Made by a program: the position numbers and the translations under genes. 60,122 bases of DNA, taken from positions 1,131,517 through 1,191,638 of the forward strand of contig ONZQ02000006.1 in the NCBI GenBank assembly GCA_900312665.1, given 5' to 3'. A model generated the notes under the pieces. That model was not told where the DNA came from, did no database searches, and worked only from the letters and a program-made list of their open reading frames with translations. Of this stretch, positions 46,957 to 58,099 are shown in pieces (positions within the stretch are counted from its first letter, which is position 1; each line of letters begins with the position of its first letter). Source of the stretch: Cephalotrichum gorgonifer. Lineage: Eukaryota; Ascomycota; Sordariomycetes; Microascales; Microascaceae.

Positions 46957-48766
46957 TATTTTTGTTTTTCTTTCCCAACGAGGATCGGGCTGATTTGGAC
47001 GACGGTTGGCACTGAGTGGTCCTGATTGGCTTGTCGAGATACCACTCTACTGGTGCAGAGGATGCCGGCCTTAAGTCTCCTATTCATGCAAGGTCGACAA
47101 AATCGGATGCGCGCTAAGCTGCAGACGTTCTCGCGACACGTCGCTCGCGATAGGCAGCGTGGCCTTCTTTCGAAACGTGACGGGGTATCTTGGAAATCGG
47201 AGGTTGGCCAACTTGTAACCGGCGGGTGTCAGCTCGCGTCTCTGAGTTGACAACCTTATCTTCGATGACAGTCAAAGTTTAGGCCACGTGCAACTCGGGG
47301 TCTGCGAGCCACGAGCCTGCTAGACCCTAGGATAGGTGAAATGGCAAATCGTGAAGCTTCGACAGCCGGAAAGGTAGGTGAATTCGATACAGATCGACGA
47401 CCAGACGTACTATGAAGCGATGGAGCAGTTCGTCTGATGATGAATAGCCTCTGTCGCGCGGTGACAAAGGACAAATGCCAGAGATTGACTTTCCGTCAGC
47501 CCCCTCTGGAAGGCCGAATCCAGTAGCGAAGCTGAACTCTTTCCGAATATTTGAATATCGTCGCGTCTGACGGAGGAAAGAGCGACCGATGGATGGAAGG
47601 CGACTGGGCGAGTTTGGATCGCAACGGCGACTGATTCGATGGTCCGCTTGACAACTTTCCGTTCCCAAAAGGCGATTGCTGATGCCGCAGAGGGTTAAAA
47701 CGACGGGCTTTTCGGTGAAAGGATGATGCTGTGGCGGCGTCCGGGATGACGGCGTTGCTGGGCGGTGAAAGGGATACACTGATTTGCGATGGTGAATGGC
47801 GCGGTTTATTTGGGTTTGCACCCGAGTCGCGTTCGATGCAGGAGTAATCCGAATCTTTCGAAGGAAAAAGAAGGGGAGGTAAGCTTTGGAGATACCCCCC
47901 AAAAAGACCAACGAAATACAATTCGGACCAGTTCTCCAATTACCTCGTCGAGACCAGGGTAAATTGAAGTCTGGGGGGAAGGGGGCCGGCGAGAGCGCGA
48001 AGGGGGAACCAGGGAGAAAGGCCAGGGCGAAAGGAGCCGAGTGAGAGATGAGCACAGCTGGTCCGTGGTATTAGCAGGCGTGGAAAACGCCCAATTGGGT
48101 CCGCGGGGGCTCAGGGCCTGGTACAGGCGGGGACGGAGCACTAAGAGAGCGGGATACGCCTGTTGTACTGTACTTTTAGTACTTGTACAATGACAGACTG
48201 TGACGCAGCACGCGCGACAAAACGAGATTAGACGTACGCTGGCAGGTACGGGTACGAGTCTGAAGGGCTCTCAGACTCGGACGCAGTGGGGCCGCTGGGG
48301 AAACTGGTTGGATCAATTTGTGCTTTCAATGCTCACGCATACAAGTATTGGTATAATACACACTTCATCCATATGCTACCAGCACCTCCACCCTCCACTA
48401 CATGTACTATTCCTACTCGTACAACAGCGGCAAGATGCAAAGCAGACGATATTACGTGCGGGCGTGCGGGCATATTGTTTCGCAACCACTGCATAGTCAA
48501 TGGACGAGGCAGAAGAGCCAGGAGGATGGATGTCCTTTCGTGGAATGGAATACCTGTACGGAATGCTCTACTATGGGCTTATCGCATTATCAATGGGGTC
48601 CATCCAATTCGAATTCTCGGAGGCACCGACGGCTAATATTCCGAGTACTCGAAGGATGAAGGGGAGAGCCACAGGGGGGACCTTGTCTTGTCCCATTTAC
48701 GACGATCAGCGGTACCTGAATGGAGACGTCCCCTCCAGGAATTCCAAAACAGCACGGCCTTTTTCT
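46957..48766. other. Upstream region of the kinase gene, up to the gap
   Basis: It contains the leader and promoter of the - strand kinase. A palindrome-rich motif GTACTGTACTTTTAGTACTTGTAC lies near 48169-48190. The open frames at 47327-48141 (-) are biased by GC alone and resemble nothing known. Confidence 0.45.
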
Positions 48767-49764
48767 NNNNNNNNNNNNNNNNNNNNNNNNNNNNNNNNNN
48801 NNNNNNNNNNNNNNNNNNNNNNNNNNNNNNNNNNNNNNNNNNNNNNNNNNNNNNNNNNNNNNNNNNNNNNNNNNNNNNNNNNNNNNNNNNNNNNNNNNNN
48901 NNNNNNNNNNNNNNNNNNNNNNNNNNNNNNNNNNNNNNNNNNNNNNNNNNNNNNNNNNNNNNNNNNNNNNNNNNNNNNNNNNNNNNNNNNNNNNNNNNNN
49001 NNNNNNNNNNNNNNNNNNNNNNNNNNNNNNNNNNNNNNNNNNNNNNNNNNNNNNNNNNNNNNNNNNNNNNNNNNNNNNNNNNNNNNNNNNNNNNNNNNNN
49101 NNNNNNNNNNNNNNNNNNNNNNNNNNNNNNNNNNNNNNNNNNNNNNNNNNNNNNNNNNNNNNNNNNNNNNNNNNNNNNNNNNNNNNNNNNNNNNNNNNNN
49201 NNNNNNNNNNNNNNNNNNNNNNNNNNNNNNNNNNNNNNNNNNNNNNNNNNNNNNNNNNNNNNNNNNNNNNNNNNNNNNNNNNNNNNNNNNNNNNNNNNNN
49301 NNNNNNNNNNNNNNNNNNNNNNNNNNNNNNNNNNNNNNNNNNNNNNNNNNNNNNNNNNNNNNNNNNNNNNNNNNNNNNNNNNNNNNNNNNNNNNNNNNNN
49401 NNNNNNNNNNNNNNNNNNNNNNNNNNNNNNNNNNNNNNNNNNNNNNNNNNNNNNNNNNNNNNNNNNNNNNNNNNNNNNNNNNNNNNNNNNNNNNNNNNNN
49501 NNNNNNNNNNNNNNNNNNNNNNNNNNNNNNNNNNNNNNNNNNNNNNNNNNNNNNNNNNNNNNNNNNNNNNNNNNNNNNNNNNNNNNNNNNNNNNNNNNNN
49601 NNNNNNNNNNNNNNNNNNNNNNNNNNNNNNNNNNNNNNNNNNNNNNNNNNNNNNNNNNNNNNNNNNNNNNNNNNNNNNNNNNNNNNNNNNNNNNNNNNNN
49701 NNNNNNNNNNNNNNNNNNNNNNNNNNNNNNNNNNNNNNNNNNNNNNNNNNNNNNNNNNNNNNNN
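48767..49764. other. Assembly gap, 998 N
   Basis: A run of 998 unknown bases. Any open frame crossing it is an artefact. Confidence 0.99.
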
Positions 49765-52700
49765 TCCGTCAGACATCAGAAAGCACTTGTCGGACAGGCG
49801 GCAGAAACCACACCCAAAAGACATGGCCGTCAGCTCAGGCCAGACATTGTAGCCCCCGCCGGTAACACATGAGCGGCTGGTGCGGGCGGCAAAGGAAGCC
49901 CTTTAGCCTCGATGCTTGATCCTCCGACCCAGGGCCTCTCTGGCCGTCCCGCTGAGACGTGGTCTGGCCGGCCGGCTACGACCCTGTCTGCCAAGTGTCA
50001 CTTTGTATCAGTGTACTTGTCGAGGAAACGCTCGGGCAGAGAGGGAGTATGCCGGTGTTAGACAGATATCAGACCTCACGTCTTGTGTGGTGTTAGTCGG
50101 CCCTCGACGCTCTCTGTTCCACGCTGCCATGCCGCCCAGATCTCCGATCTCGTTGCCGCCACCCCTGACATGGGCTTTACTCTACTTGTACCGTCCACCT
50201 CCATCTCATCTTGGATTCCAGAATCCCGGGTAAAGCCTCTAAACCCGCCATCGATCCCCGCGAGGTTAGGTGCTACTGGTATTACACCACTTTGTCCCTC
50301 AATGCGCCCTGATTATTATGGACCCCTGGACCGCTGAACTCTTGCCCCTCGCCCCCTCAATCGCAACCACGCCCTGGACGACCCTGTTTTGTAAACAGCA
50401 ACCAGCTTTCAACACCCATGGGTCGGCATAGAAGAGGGACACCCACTTATCACGCCGGAAGTGGGCCACGGGTTTAGCATGAGTCTTACTCTGCCTGTCA
50501 AGAAAAGGCTGTCCGAGACACTCCCGTGTAAATAGACTTTCCTTTCCTCGGTGAGCCTGTATTACCTGAGACATCGTACATCGTGTGTGTAGTTTTGTCC
50601 TTCTCGGTGAGCGTGTACAACTCGATTTCTCTTAGGTATCTCACTCTCACTCTTCGCTCTTTGCTTTTCCGTTCTGATCGGATCGAACTAACTGGCATTG
50701 ATGGGTACGAGACCCGAGTCGTAATTTGCCAAAAACCGGGGCGTACTGCTTTTCAACCGGGACCACCACCCCGCATCATATACTTGTATCACTCGGGTGG
50801 TGTGGCTCCGTACGGATCCTCTCGCCCACCCAGTTGAGGACCACTGATATAGATGCTTCGCGTCTTGTCTGGATGTTTCCCCTTCCATGCTCGAGGGCTG
50901 GTGGGTGAGGAAAGAGGCGGGAGAGGTCCCAAAACAAAAACTGGCCGATATCGTGGCCCATCGGAGACGCGACGCGCCTTGCATGCAGTGCATGAACATC
51001 GAACATTGCTTGTTCCGCACCTAGCTATGCTTGTACAAGTACAAGTACGAGTGTTATGTACTTTGCGGTCCCACTCAGTCCCTGCATGGCGTAGTGTCCT
51101 TCCCGGGCGGCATGACGTGAGAGAAGAAGTATTATTAGGTAGGAGGTGGAAGTATGAATTTCTTAGTTTTCCTTTTTTTTTTTTTTTTTTTCCGCTATTT
51201 TTTTCTCTTCTCGCTTTAATAGCCGAGACATCATATCAAGTCGCATTTTCGTGGCCAAAGTGTCCCAACCAGTAGATCCTTTCTGCCTTCCCTCTCTCAT
51301 GTTCTTTTTATTTATTCTGGTCCTGAATCTTTGAATTTACCCAGAGGGATTATTATCTATGTAGCCACTTGAAACATGACCAATTTCATCCCATCTTTCC
51401 GCCCCCCCAACTATGCAATCGCGTCGTGTACGAGTACGGGTACATGTACTTCGGAGGTTTTGGTGTGCAGCGTTCTTCGATGTGCCACGGCCAAAAGGAC
51501 CCATACAAGAGAGCTTGCATTAACGTTCGGAGATTGGCACGAATCGTCGAACTGGACTGGATCCACTTGCCCCGGCCCGCCCTATCAACAATGAAAGACT
51601 TCGGTGGATCCTATCGAACTACTTATTCTATGCACAAGGTATCAATACCAGCCGGACCTGTCGCTGCCCCACCCCGACCGCTAAAGTCTGATCCTTTCCC
51701 ACTGAATCTACTCATCTTCGCGCTATTTATTCGCCTATTTGTTCTTCAGCGCCCCCATCCTGTCCCAGACACTTTGTTTCTGCCTCAGCCGACTGGCTGC
51801 TAATAATACGAGTAAACAAAAAAAATTATTGACATTCGGTCTGTCCTGGGAAGAATGTAACATCTTCGACAAGGTGAACATTGAAAGAAAGCACAGGGAA
51901 AATATAGGATATTACCATTTGTACATATAAATGGTACATGTAATAACTTGAAGAGCATCAACGGAGTGAGAAGTACTTCTTCACCCCATCGACGGATCAC
52001 CGCTATTATCCATTTGTCTCGAGAGGCCACTAGTATAATAGGTACAAGGAGAGCCATCTCTCGTAACCACATTCGAAGCGTCAATCCAGTGATCGACGGC
52101 TTCCCCCAACACCGGATCCTTCCACGCATGGCATGGAAGCGGGCTAAATCGTAGAGCCGTTGAGGTACTTACATACCAGAGCATCCCCGTCTATATTAGA
52201 CGCATTGCCCACCCACACGCCGTCGTACCGAGGAAACATTCATGCTCTGACTGGTTCGTCGCGCAGGTACAATCCTGACTACCTCAAATACTTGTATATC
52301 CGCCTCGGACTTGCCCGAAGCCTTGGCATTTATCCCGTGTAGGGTGGAAGTTAGATTCCGGCACTCGAGGTCGCCTCCCTTGCGTCGGGGCCGTCTAGCC
52401 CCCGGGATGCGGATAGCATGACCATAGTCGACATAAATTCTTCAGAAATGCCACAAAAAATTAATATTTACAGTAAATACATTAGTGCAGGCACCTATAA
52501 GTGCTAGATATCTCATGGCCATACACGTCAACAAGCTGGCCGGGGGAGGGGACTCAGAGTCCTCTCCAACGCAGTTGACAGGGGAGTCATACATAGCCGC
52601 ATAGAACGGTCGGTCCGAACAGCAAAGGGCCGACGTGGGAGTGAGAATCCGCCCGAGACTAGAGGTGGTTGCGTATCGAGGTGTTACAGTCAAGAGGGCG

Positions 52701-52932
52701 ACCCTCGAGCTGTGGCCATGGCACCATCTCCCTACACCCCCTGACTCACGCCAGAGGGAGAACAACGTCCGAGTTGGAACAAGTCCCTAGCCCCTCGTCC
52801 CCGCGACTCAGGTCCCAGGGGCCGAGGTCTCTCAACCGGGTCGATGGCTCGAGTAACCGGCAAGGGAATGACCGGCTAACAACTCGAGGAACGGCGCAAC
52901 ATCCGCGTCCCTTTTGAGATCGCCGATTAAAC
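49765..52932. other. Gene-free stretch between the gap and GWT1
   Basis: No codon-biased frame. It has a poly(T) tract at about 51173-51191, and TACAAGTACAAGTACGAG at 51031-51050 and related motifs near 51425-51450. No RNA gene is recognised. It holds the 3' end of GWT1 at the right. Confidence 0.5.
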
Positions 52933-54545
52933 CTACAACTTGATCGAGATATCTAACTCATCAAGCACAATAGCCACAGAGCACAGCACAAACGTGTACC
53001 CTACCAGTATCCCCGTCGCTAATATCGGCGCCGCGTCCAGTGTCGCCACCGTCATGTTCACGGCCCCCGTCAGCAGGTTCGCCAGCAGGAACAGCGCGAG
53101 CCCGTTCCTGTTGAACGACCTCAACAAGCGGCTGGTGGCCCCGCGGTGCGCCTCCTCCTCGGCGCTCACGTCGACGGCCTTGTACGACTCCGGGAAGAAC
53201 ACCGTGTCGATGATGCAGCAGGCAAGAATCTGCGCCGTGTTGAAGGCGGCGACCCACAGGACGTAGGGCAGGTTGGCAAGCCGGCGCGACACGGAGAGGC
53301 CAAGGCCGTAGTCGTAGCTTGTTGCAAAGAAGTATAGGGCCGCCCAGGCGGCGGACCACGCGGCCATGGTCAGAAGTAGGGTCTTCCTCTGCGCGCCCTT
53401 TGTAGTACCGGGGCGCGGGCTGATGTTCCGCGGCAGCATGTACATGCCCGCGCCCTGCCCGGCGAGGAAGATGGCCAAGTACCCAAAGAAGCTGAATATC
53501 CCCTCTTTGTTCATGGACAGCAGGTCAGTCCGCGGGGCTGTGAGCACGAAGGCCCCCAGCTCGGTCTTATCCAGCGCGGCCTCGTAGAGACCGGCGAGCA
53601 CGACGGCTAGTGCTGCGTACGAGGGGACGATGGCGAGGGCGGACTGGAAGGCGGCGACGAAGGGCGGGAGGAGGCCGAGGGTGAAGAAGAAGTTCCAGTG
53701 CACGCCGTATTCGGAGACGTGCTCGGCGTAGTCGAGGCCTTTGATGCTAAGGGTGCGGATGACGCCGAGGACGAGTAGGGAGAGGGAATGGCGCAGGGAG
53801 CGGACGAGGCGAGGGGCCAGCGGGCTGGCGGGGGCGCCCGCGGCGCGCTCCTTGAGGACGGGGCGGGCGGCGACGATTCCGGCGGAGAAGACGAAGGAGC
53901 CGACGCCAAGGTCCATGAGAGAGGTTCCCCAGGTCTCAACCTTTGCGAAGCGCCTGGGGAATAGGCGGAAGTCAACAGCGAGGATGGCGATGCAGGTCGC
54001 GACTATCATGGAGCCTCGGTAGGTGGTGAGGAAGGGCTTCAGGGGCAGGGCGCCTAGGGCGTCAGGGGTGGCGGTGGCCCCATGTTTGGACTTGGCCTTG
54101 GGCGGGACGTCGGGCTTCTTCCGGGAAGTGGGGGAGTCTGGCGGGGTTAAATAGAATGCGAGCGCGGGGACGATGAGGAGGGCATTGAGGAGCAGCGGTT
54201 GGCTGGAGTAGAGTGTAAAGGAGAGGAGGACGGTGCCAACGTTGATCAGGTAGTCGAGACCAAAGGCGTTGACCGTGTAGGGCTTGAAGAAGGAGTGGCG
54301 CTTCTGGAGGACGGACCAGAGGAGAACTGAGACCTTGGTTCGAAGGAGGACGAGTCAGCTTTGCGCGTAGATGGGAGAGCTCTAGGGCGAGCCTGAGCTA
54401 GGCGAGACGGGCGGGTTCTGTTAGGGATGAGGACGCGTACTGGTACTATAGCCGTCACGAGGTTAATCTCGCCAATGGAACCACCGGTCAGGTTGGACAC
54501 GAAGTCCTCTTTCAGTTGCTTGTATTCTTTGGCGGGATCGGACAT
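52933..54545 (-). CDS. GWT1: GPI-anchored wall protein transfer 1, inositol acyltransferase
   Basis: GWT1 (PIG-W) palmitoylates the inositol ring of glucosaminyl-PI, an early step of GPI-anchor synthesis in the endoplasmic reticulum, and is needed to attach cell-wall mannoproteins. Exon 1 (54545-54441) reads MSDPAKEYKQLKEDF, then TGGSIGEINLVTA, the family's conserved N-terminus. A 107-base intron (54440-54334) with GTACGC donor and an unusual AAG acceptor leads in phase 0 to VSVLLWSVLQKRHSFFKPY. Exon 2 runs open to 52933; in total 501 residues, the normal length. About a dozen hydrophobic segments, AVDFRLFPRRFAKVETWGTSLMD cut here to AVDFRLFPRRFAKVETWG, and NKEGIFSFFGYLAIFLAG are hallmarks. 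All parts are present. Confidence 0.95.
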
Positions 54546-55705
54546 GATGGAGGGTGGTTATGGACGCAAGCATGCAGCTATCATGGTCTGACGCAAGGGA
54601 GCGAGCGCGCTTTGTTGCTTGGGGGCGTAGAAATGGCGTTATGCGTCGGCTATAGTAAATAAAAAGGACAGCGTAATAGTTTGTCGTCAGGAGACAGCTG
54701 AGGGGCTTGAGTAGAGGGGGGTTCGTTTTGTCTGCGGTTAGAGTAGCATGATGGCTAAGACGAATTGGAGAGCTTCGAATGAGGACACACTTTAAGCTCA
54801 AAGCTCAAAGCCCACGTTGCCCAAAGCCGCTTGCTGCTCAAAGCTTACTTGCCCCGCATCGACCAATCATAACTCCTGGTCACCACCACCGTTGTTCGTT
54901 CCTTCCTTCATCTGTCACCCACCAAGCTCAAACAAACGGTCCTCCTCTCTATTACATGTACACTTGAATTAATTTTTTGTTATATAAAAAACGAAGCAGC
55001 TACTCATCATCCAGCAGCCACCACCCGACCGTTTGTATCGGAAATACACTGCTTGTGGCAGCCAAGTCCTACATGTAGTTATCATCTTGCAGAAAAACGA
55101 CGTACAAGTTTTCGTCTCCTCTCGATGGAATGCTAGATATTCCCCATCATGCCTCATATCCGACGGTGGCCCACCCTCGCATCTTCTGCTTTGTCGTCTC
55201 CCCTCTCCCTCGCATCAACCTAACCCTGCAGGCTCCCTAGCATTCCTTTGTTTTTATCTCCAGGTTGGTATGGAATGGGGGCTAGAGCACACTTCCTTTG
55301 TCCGTTCTCATAAAAGTTTAGAAACTCTCATCACATCACACAGTTGGCCCTCCCTTCTTCCCTTACCAAACTTGTCTTTGACATGTCCCTTTTAATGACC
55401 AGTGTGACAGAACTGATTGTGGAGGGAAGACAAAAGGTCGATACCCCATCCTCCACGATGCCAGCAAGCCCCCTCCCCTTTCCCCTCCGGTCTGTCCCCT
55501 TACGAGGATGGATCGACGCAGGTCGACCTTTTGTTCTAAAGTGAGAGATCTTTTGCCTCCTGTTAATACACATTCTCTCATCTTTCGCTGTTCCGTTTGC
55601 TGCTCCAAGTTTCGTATTAGTCCAGCCGTGGCCGTGAATTCCACTCTATCGCACGCCCTTCCTTCTTCTCCTTCTTCTCCGACCACTTACACGCAGCTTT
55701 TCACA
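54546..55705. other. Divergent promoter region, GWT1 and BTB-like gene
   Basis: This lies between two divergent genes and so probably holds both promoters. The + strand leader near 55600-55705 is pyrimidine-rich, as in highly expressed fungal genes. Three tandem AAAGCTCAAAGC-type units lie near 54790-54845. Confidence 0.5.
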
Positions 55706-57220
55706 ATGGCCTCCTCTGACCCTCCCGTCCCGCCCACCCTACCGAAGTTGCGGGTCGACTGGAGCCCAAACTTCACCTTCTCCCGCAAGCCGCCAACCCA
55801 ATCCCCGTACTCGTACTCCCCGAGTACCACTTCGCCAAAGACGATCCCAGGACCCTCACACCCGGGCGATCACCGCCAAGATCCCGCGCCAAACGTGGAC
55901 GGGCGTCTCGTTGCGAGCAGGAGGGTGATGCGACGAATACCACCCTCGCCCCTATCACCTGTCCGCGAACGTTCCCGGCCGGAACAGCGCCACCACCCGC
56001 GCGCTGATGCGGCGATCGATATCCCACGCGTCATCCACCCTGGTTCAACAACACCCGTGGAATCACCCGCCCTGGTGGCCCCGACTCCGTCATTGGCGGA
56101 CGTGGCGCCAAGTCCTGTCTCCAGAGATGGGGCCCGGTCCATCCTCCTGTCGGGACTTTCGGAGTCGGAGGCCACGAGGTTAACCAGGCCTGTCGAGCGG
56201 ACTGAGTCGGCACCCTCGCTCACCGTGCCCGGTACCCCTACGACCATCCACCCTGAGATCCTTCAGCTCCGGGAGCATCTTCGCTCTCTGGGCCACCTTT
56301 ACCTGGGCAGCATGTCCGGCGCCGATGTGCTAGTCCAGGGCGTCGCGCTGCGCCGGAACTCCCTCCCTCCCAACACCCCCACCGTCAAAGTGGAGCAGGA
56401 AGACGACAGCAACGTCGCCGGCCGCAGCGAGAAGACGGACCACCCGAGCACCCCGGGCAGTCCTAAGTTCAGGGGCGAAATCACGGTGAGAGCCAGAGTT
56501 CGCTCCCGCCAGCCCAACCGCAAATCCATCGTCATCCAGCGCAAATTCAACCTTGACGAACTCCGCGCCACCATCCCGGACCCGGGCTCCCTACCGCCCG
56601 ATACTCCTACGTCCGCGTCTTCCGGTCGCCGGTCCTCGGTCGCCGACCTGGGGTCGCCCTACTGCAACAGCCCCAGCCCGTCCCAGCCGGGCTTCCCCTC
56701 GCCGGCGCCACTGATCGGCAGCACCAGGAGACGGTCAACCAGTGCGAGGTACGGCCCGCTGATCCCCTGTCCGCGCTCGAGGCGGGGGCCGGCCAGCGCC
56801 GGCCTTGACGGCAAGCTGGCACCGCGCGGCCCTGGCCATAACATAATGCCCATCCGTAAGGTTTTCTTCTTTCCAACCATTTGACAGTTGCGCTTATTAG
56901 TTCTATTTTCCGTCTGCACCCGAAACCTCCCCACCCCCCTTTTAGTCGGCCCTTATACACACGTCCTAGGAAGGATGTTCGCCCTGGGATAGGTCACCAG
57001 AGACTAACATGACTCGCCAGATCTGGAGTACGCCCGGTCATATCTCCCCGTCCTCGCGGCGATTCTCCTATCAGGCCACGTCCGGGAAGGGGACATCGTC
57101 GACATCCCCATCCCCGAGCCGCAGGCCTGGGCCCAGGCGGTCGAGCACGTCTACACCGGCCGGGGCGAGCTGACAAAGGCTGTCAGGGAGAACATCACCT
57201 ACCTCGGGGGGAAAGTCTAA
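55706..57220 (+). CDS. Disordered protein ending in a BTB-like segment
   Basis: The start ATG at 55706 (CACAATGG context) is chosen over the longer upstream frame from 55508. Exon 1 (55706-56855) encodes a proline/serine/arginine-rich, mostly disordered region (SPNFTFSRKPPTQSPYS) with one helical block (EILQLREHLRSLGHLYLG). An intron (56856-57020; GTAAGG donor, GCCAG acceptor, phase 1) leads to a 66-residue C-terminus: LEYARSYLPVLAAILLSGHV, then EGDIVDIPIPEPQAWAQAVE and VYTGRGELT. This matches the pattern of the C-terminal half of a BTB/POZ fold in filamentous fungi (membership in a dimerising or Cul3-adaptor protein is possible). In total 449 residues. The function is not known to me. Confidence 0.75.
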
Positions 57221-58099
57221 GATTGCAGGATCGATCCCAACGAAATGGAGGGTCTTCAGACCCAACTAGTCGCTCTTCGCCCCGCCCGGGCGGCGTTTTT
57301 AGCGTGATTCGTGGATCTACTCTCTGACATGATTGGGATTGGGGGTCTCAAGCGCGGGTGGGGGAGAGATCTAAGTTTCGACTATCGAGCTTCTATTTTT
57401 TGAGTTTTCGATTGGGGCCCTCCTTTTCCTCCCTTCTCTTCTTCCTGTCCTGACTATCCTAGGACTCCACCCACTCGCCATGTCTTGTCTCACTTCGTGG
57501 GGTCCCCCTCCCTCCTCCAACTTCAATGCGAACGGGTATTAATAGTAATAGGCAATGTTTTGTTTGTTATGGACTTTTCCGATTGGTGTTTTCTCCCCAC
57601 CCGTTTGTTAATCGTGAAACAAGGCCTACGAGTACTCGTAGGAGCGTTACCCACATGTTTTCCCTAGGAGATGAGGAACGATATCCACGCTTTGCACAAC
57701 GTCCTGCCCTCTGGTAACACGCTTATTTCCAATTCCCGGGACTGAATCTCCGACCTAGTGAATCCGGTTTTTGAAAAGGGGGGGCGCGGGCTCAAACTCT
57801 TTTTCTTTAAAGGGTCAAGCTCGGCCAACTACCGTGATCCTGTTGTGCTGTCACTGGGCGCACTCTCCCTCCCCCCTTGCCGATCTCATGACTCCTAACC
57901 TCACATCTCCTGACTGACTTACACCCTCCCTTCAGGTTGTGGAGAAGCGAGAAAATAAGCCAATGCCTATACACCAGCAGTGCTGCACCTAGAGGGAAGA
58001 AAAACAAGGCGGCAAGGGAGCTGGAATCCCTAGAGTACCTTCTGCCCTTCCCCCTTTTTTCTTCATACTTATTGTTGTGTTTCTTTGTCCACGGAAGCC
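57221..58099. other. Spacer between tandem + genes
   Basis: It holds the 3' region of the BTB-like gene and the promoter of the P-loop gene. It contains a perfect 18-base palindrome at 57625-57642. No gene is seen. Confidence 0.5.
57625..57642. repeat. Perfect 18-base palindrome
   Basis: CCTACGAGTACTCGTAGG equals its own reverse complement. It is the longest member of a family of TACTCGTA-type motifs scattered through the spacers, and could bind a dimeric regulator. Confidence 0.8.

Noticed and set aside
48500..49872. Long open frames of 370-450 codons on both strands
   Set aside because: They are mostly unknown residues created by the 998-N gap.
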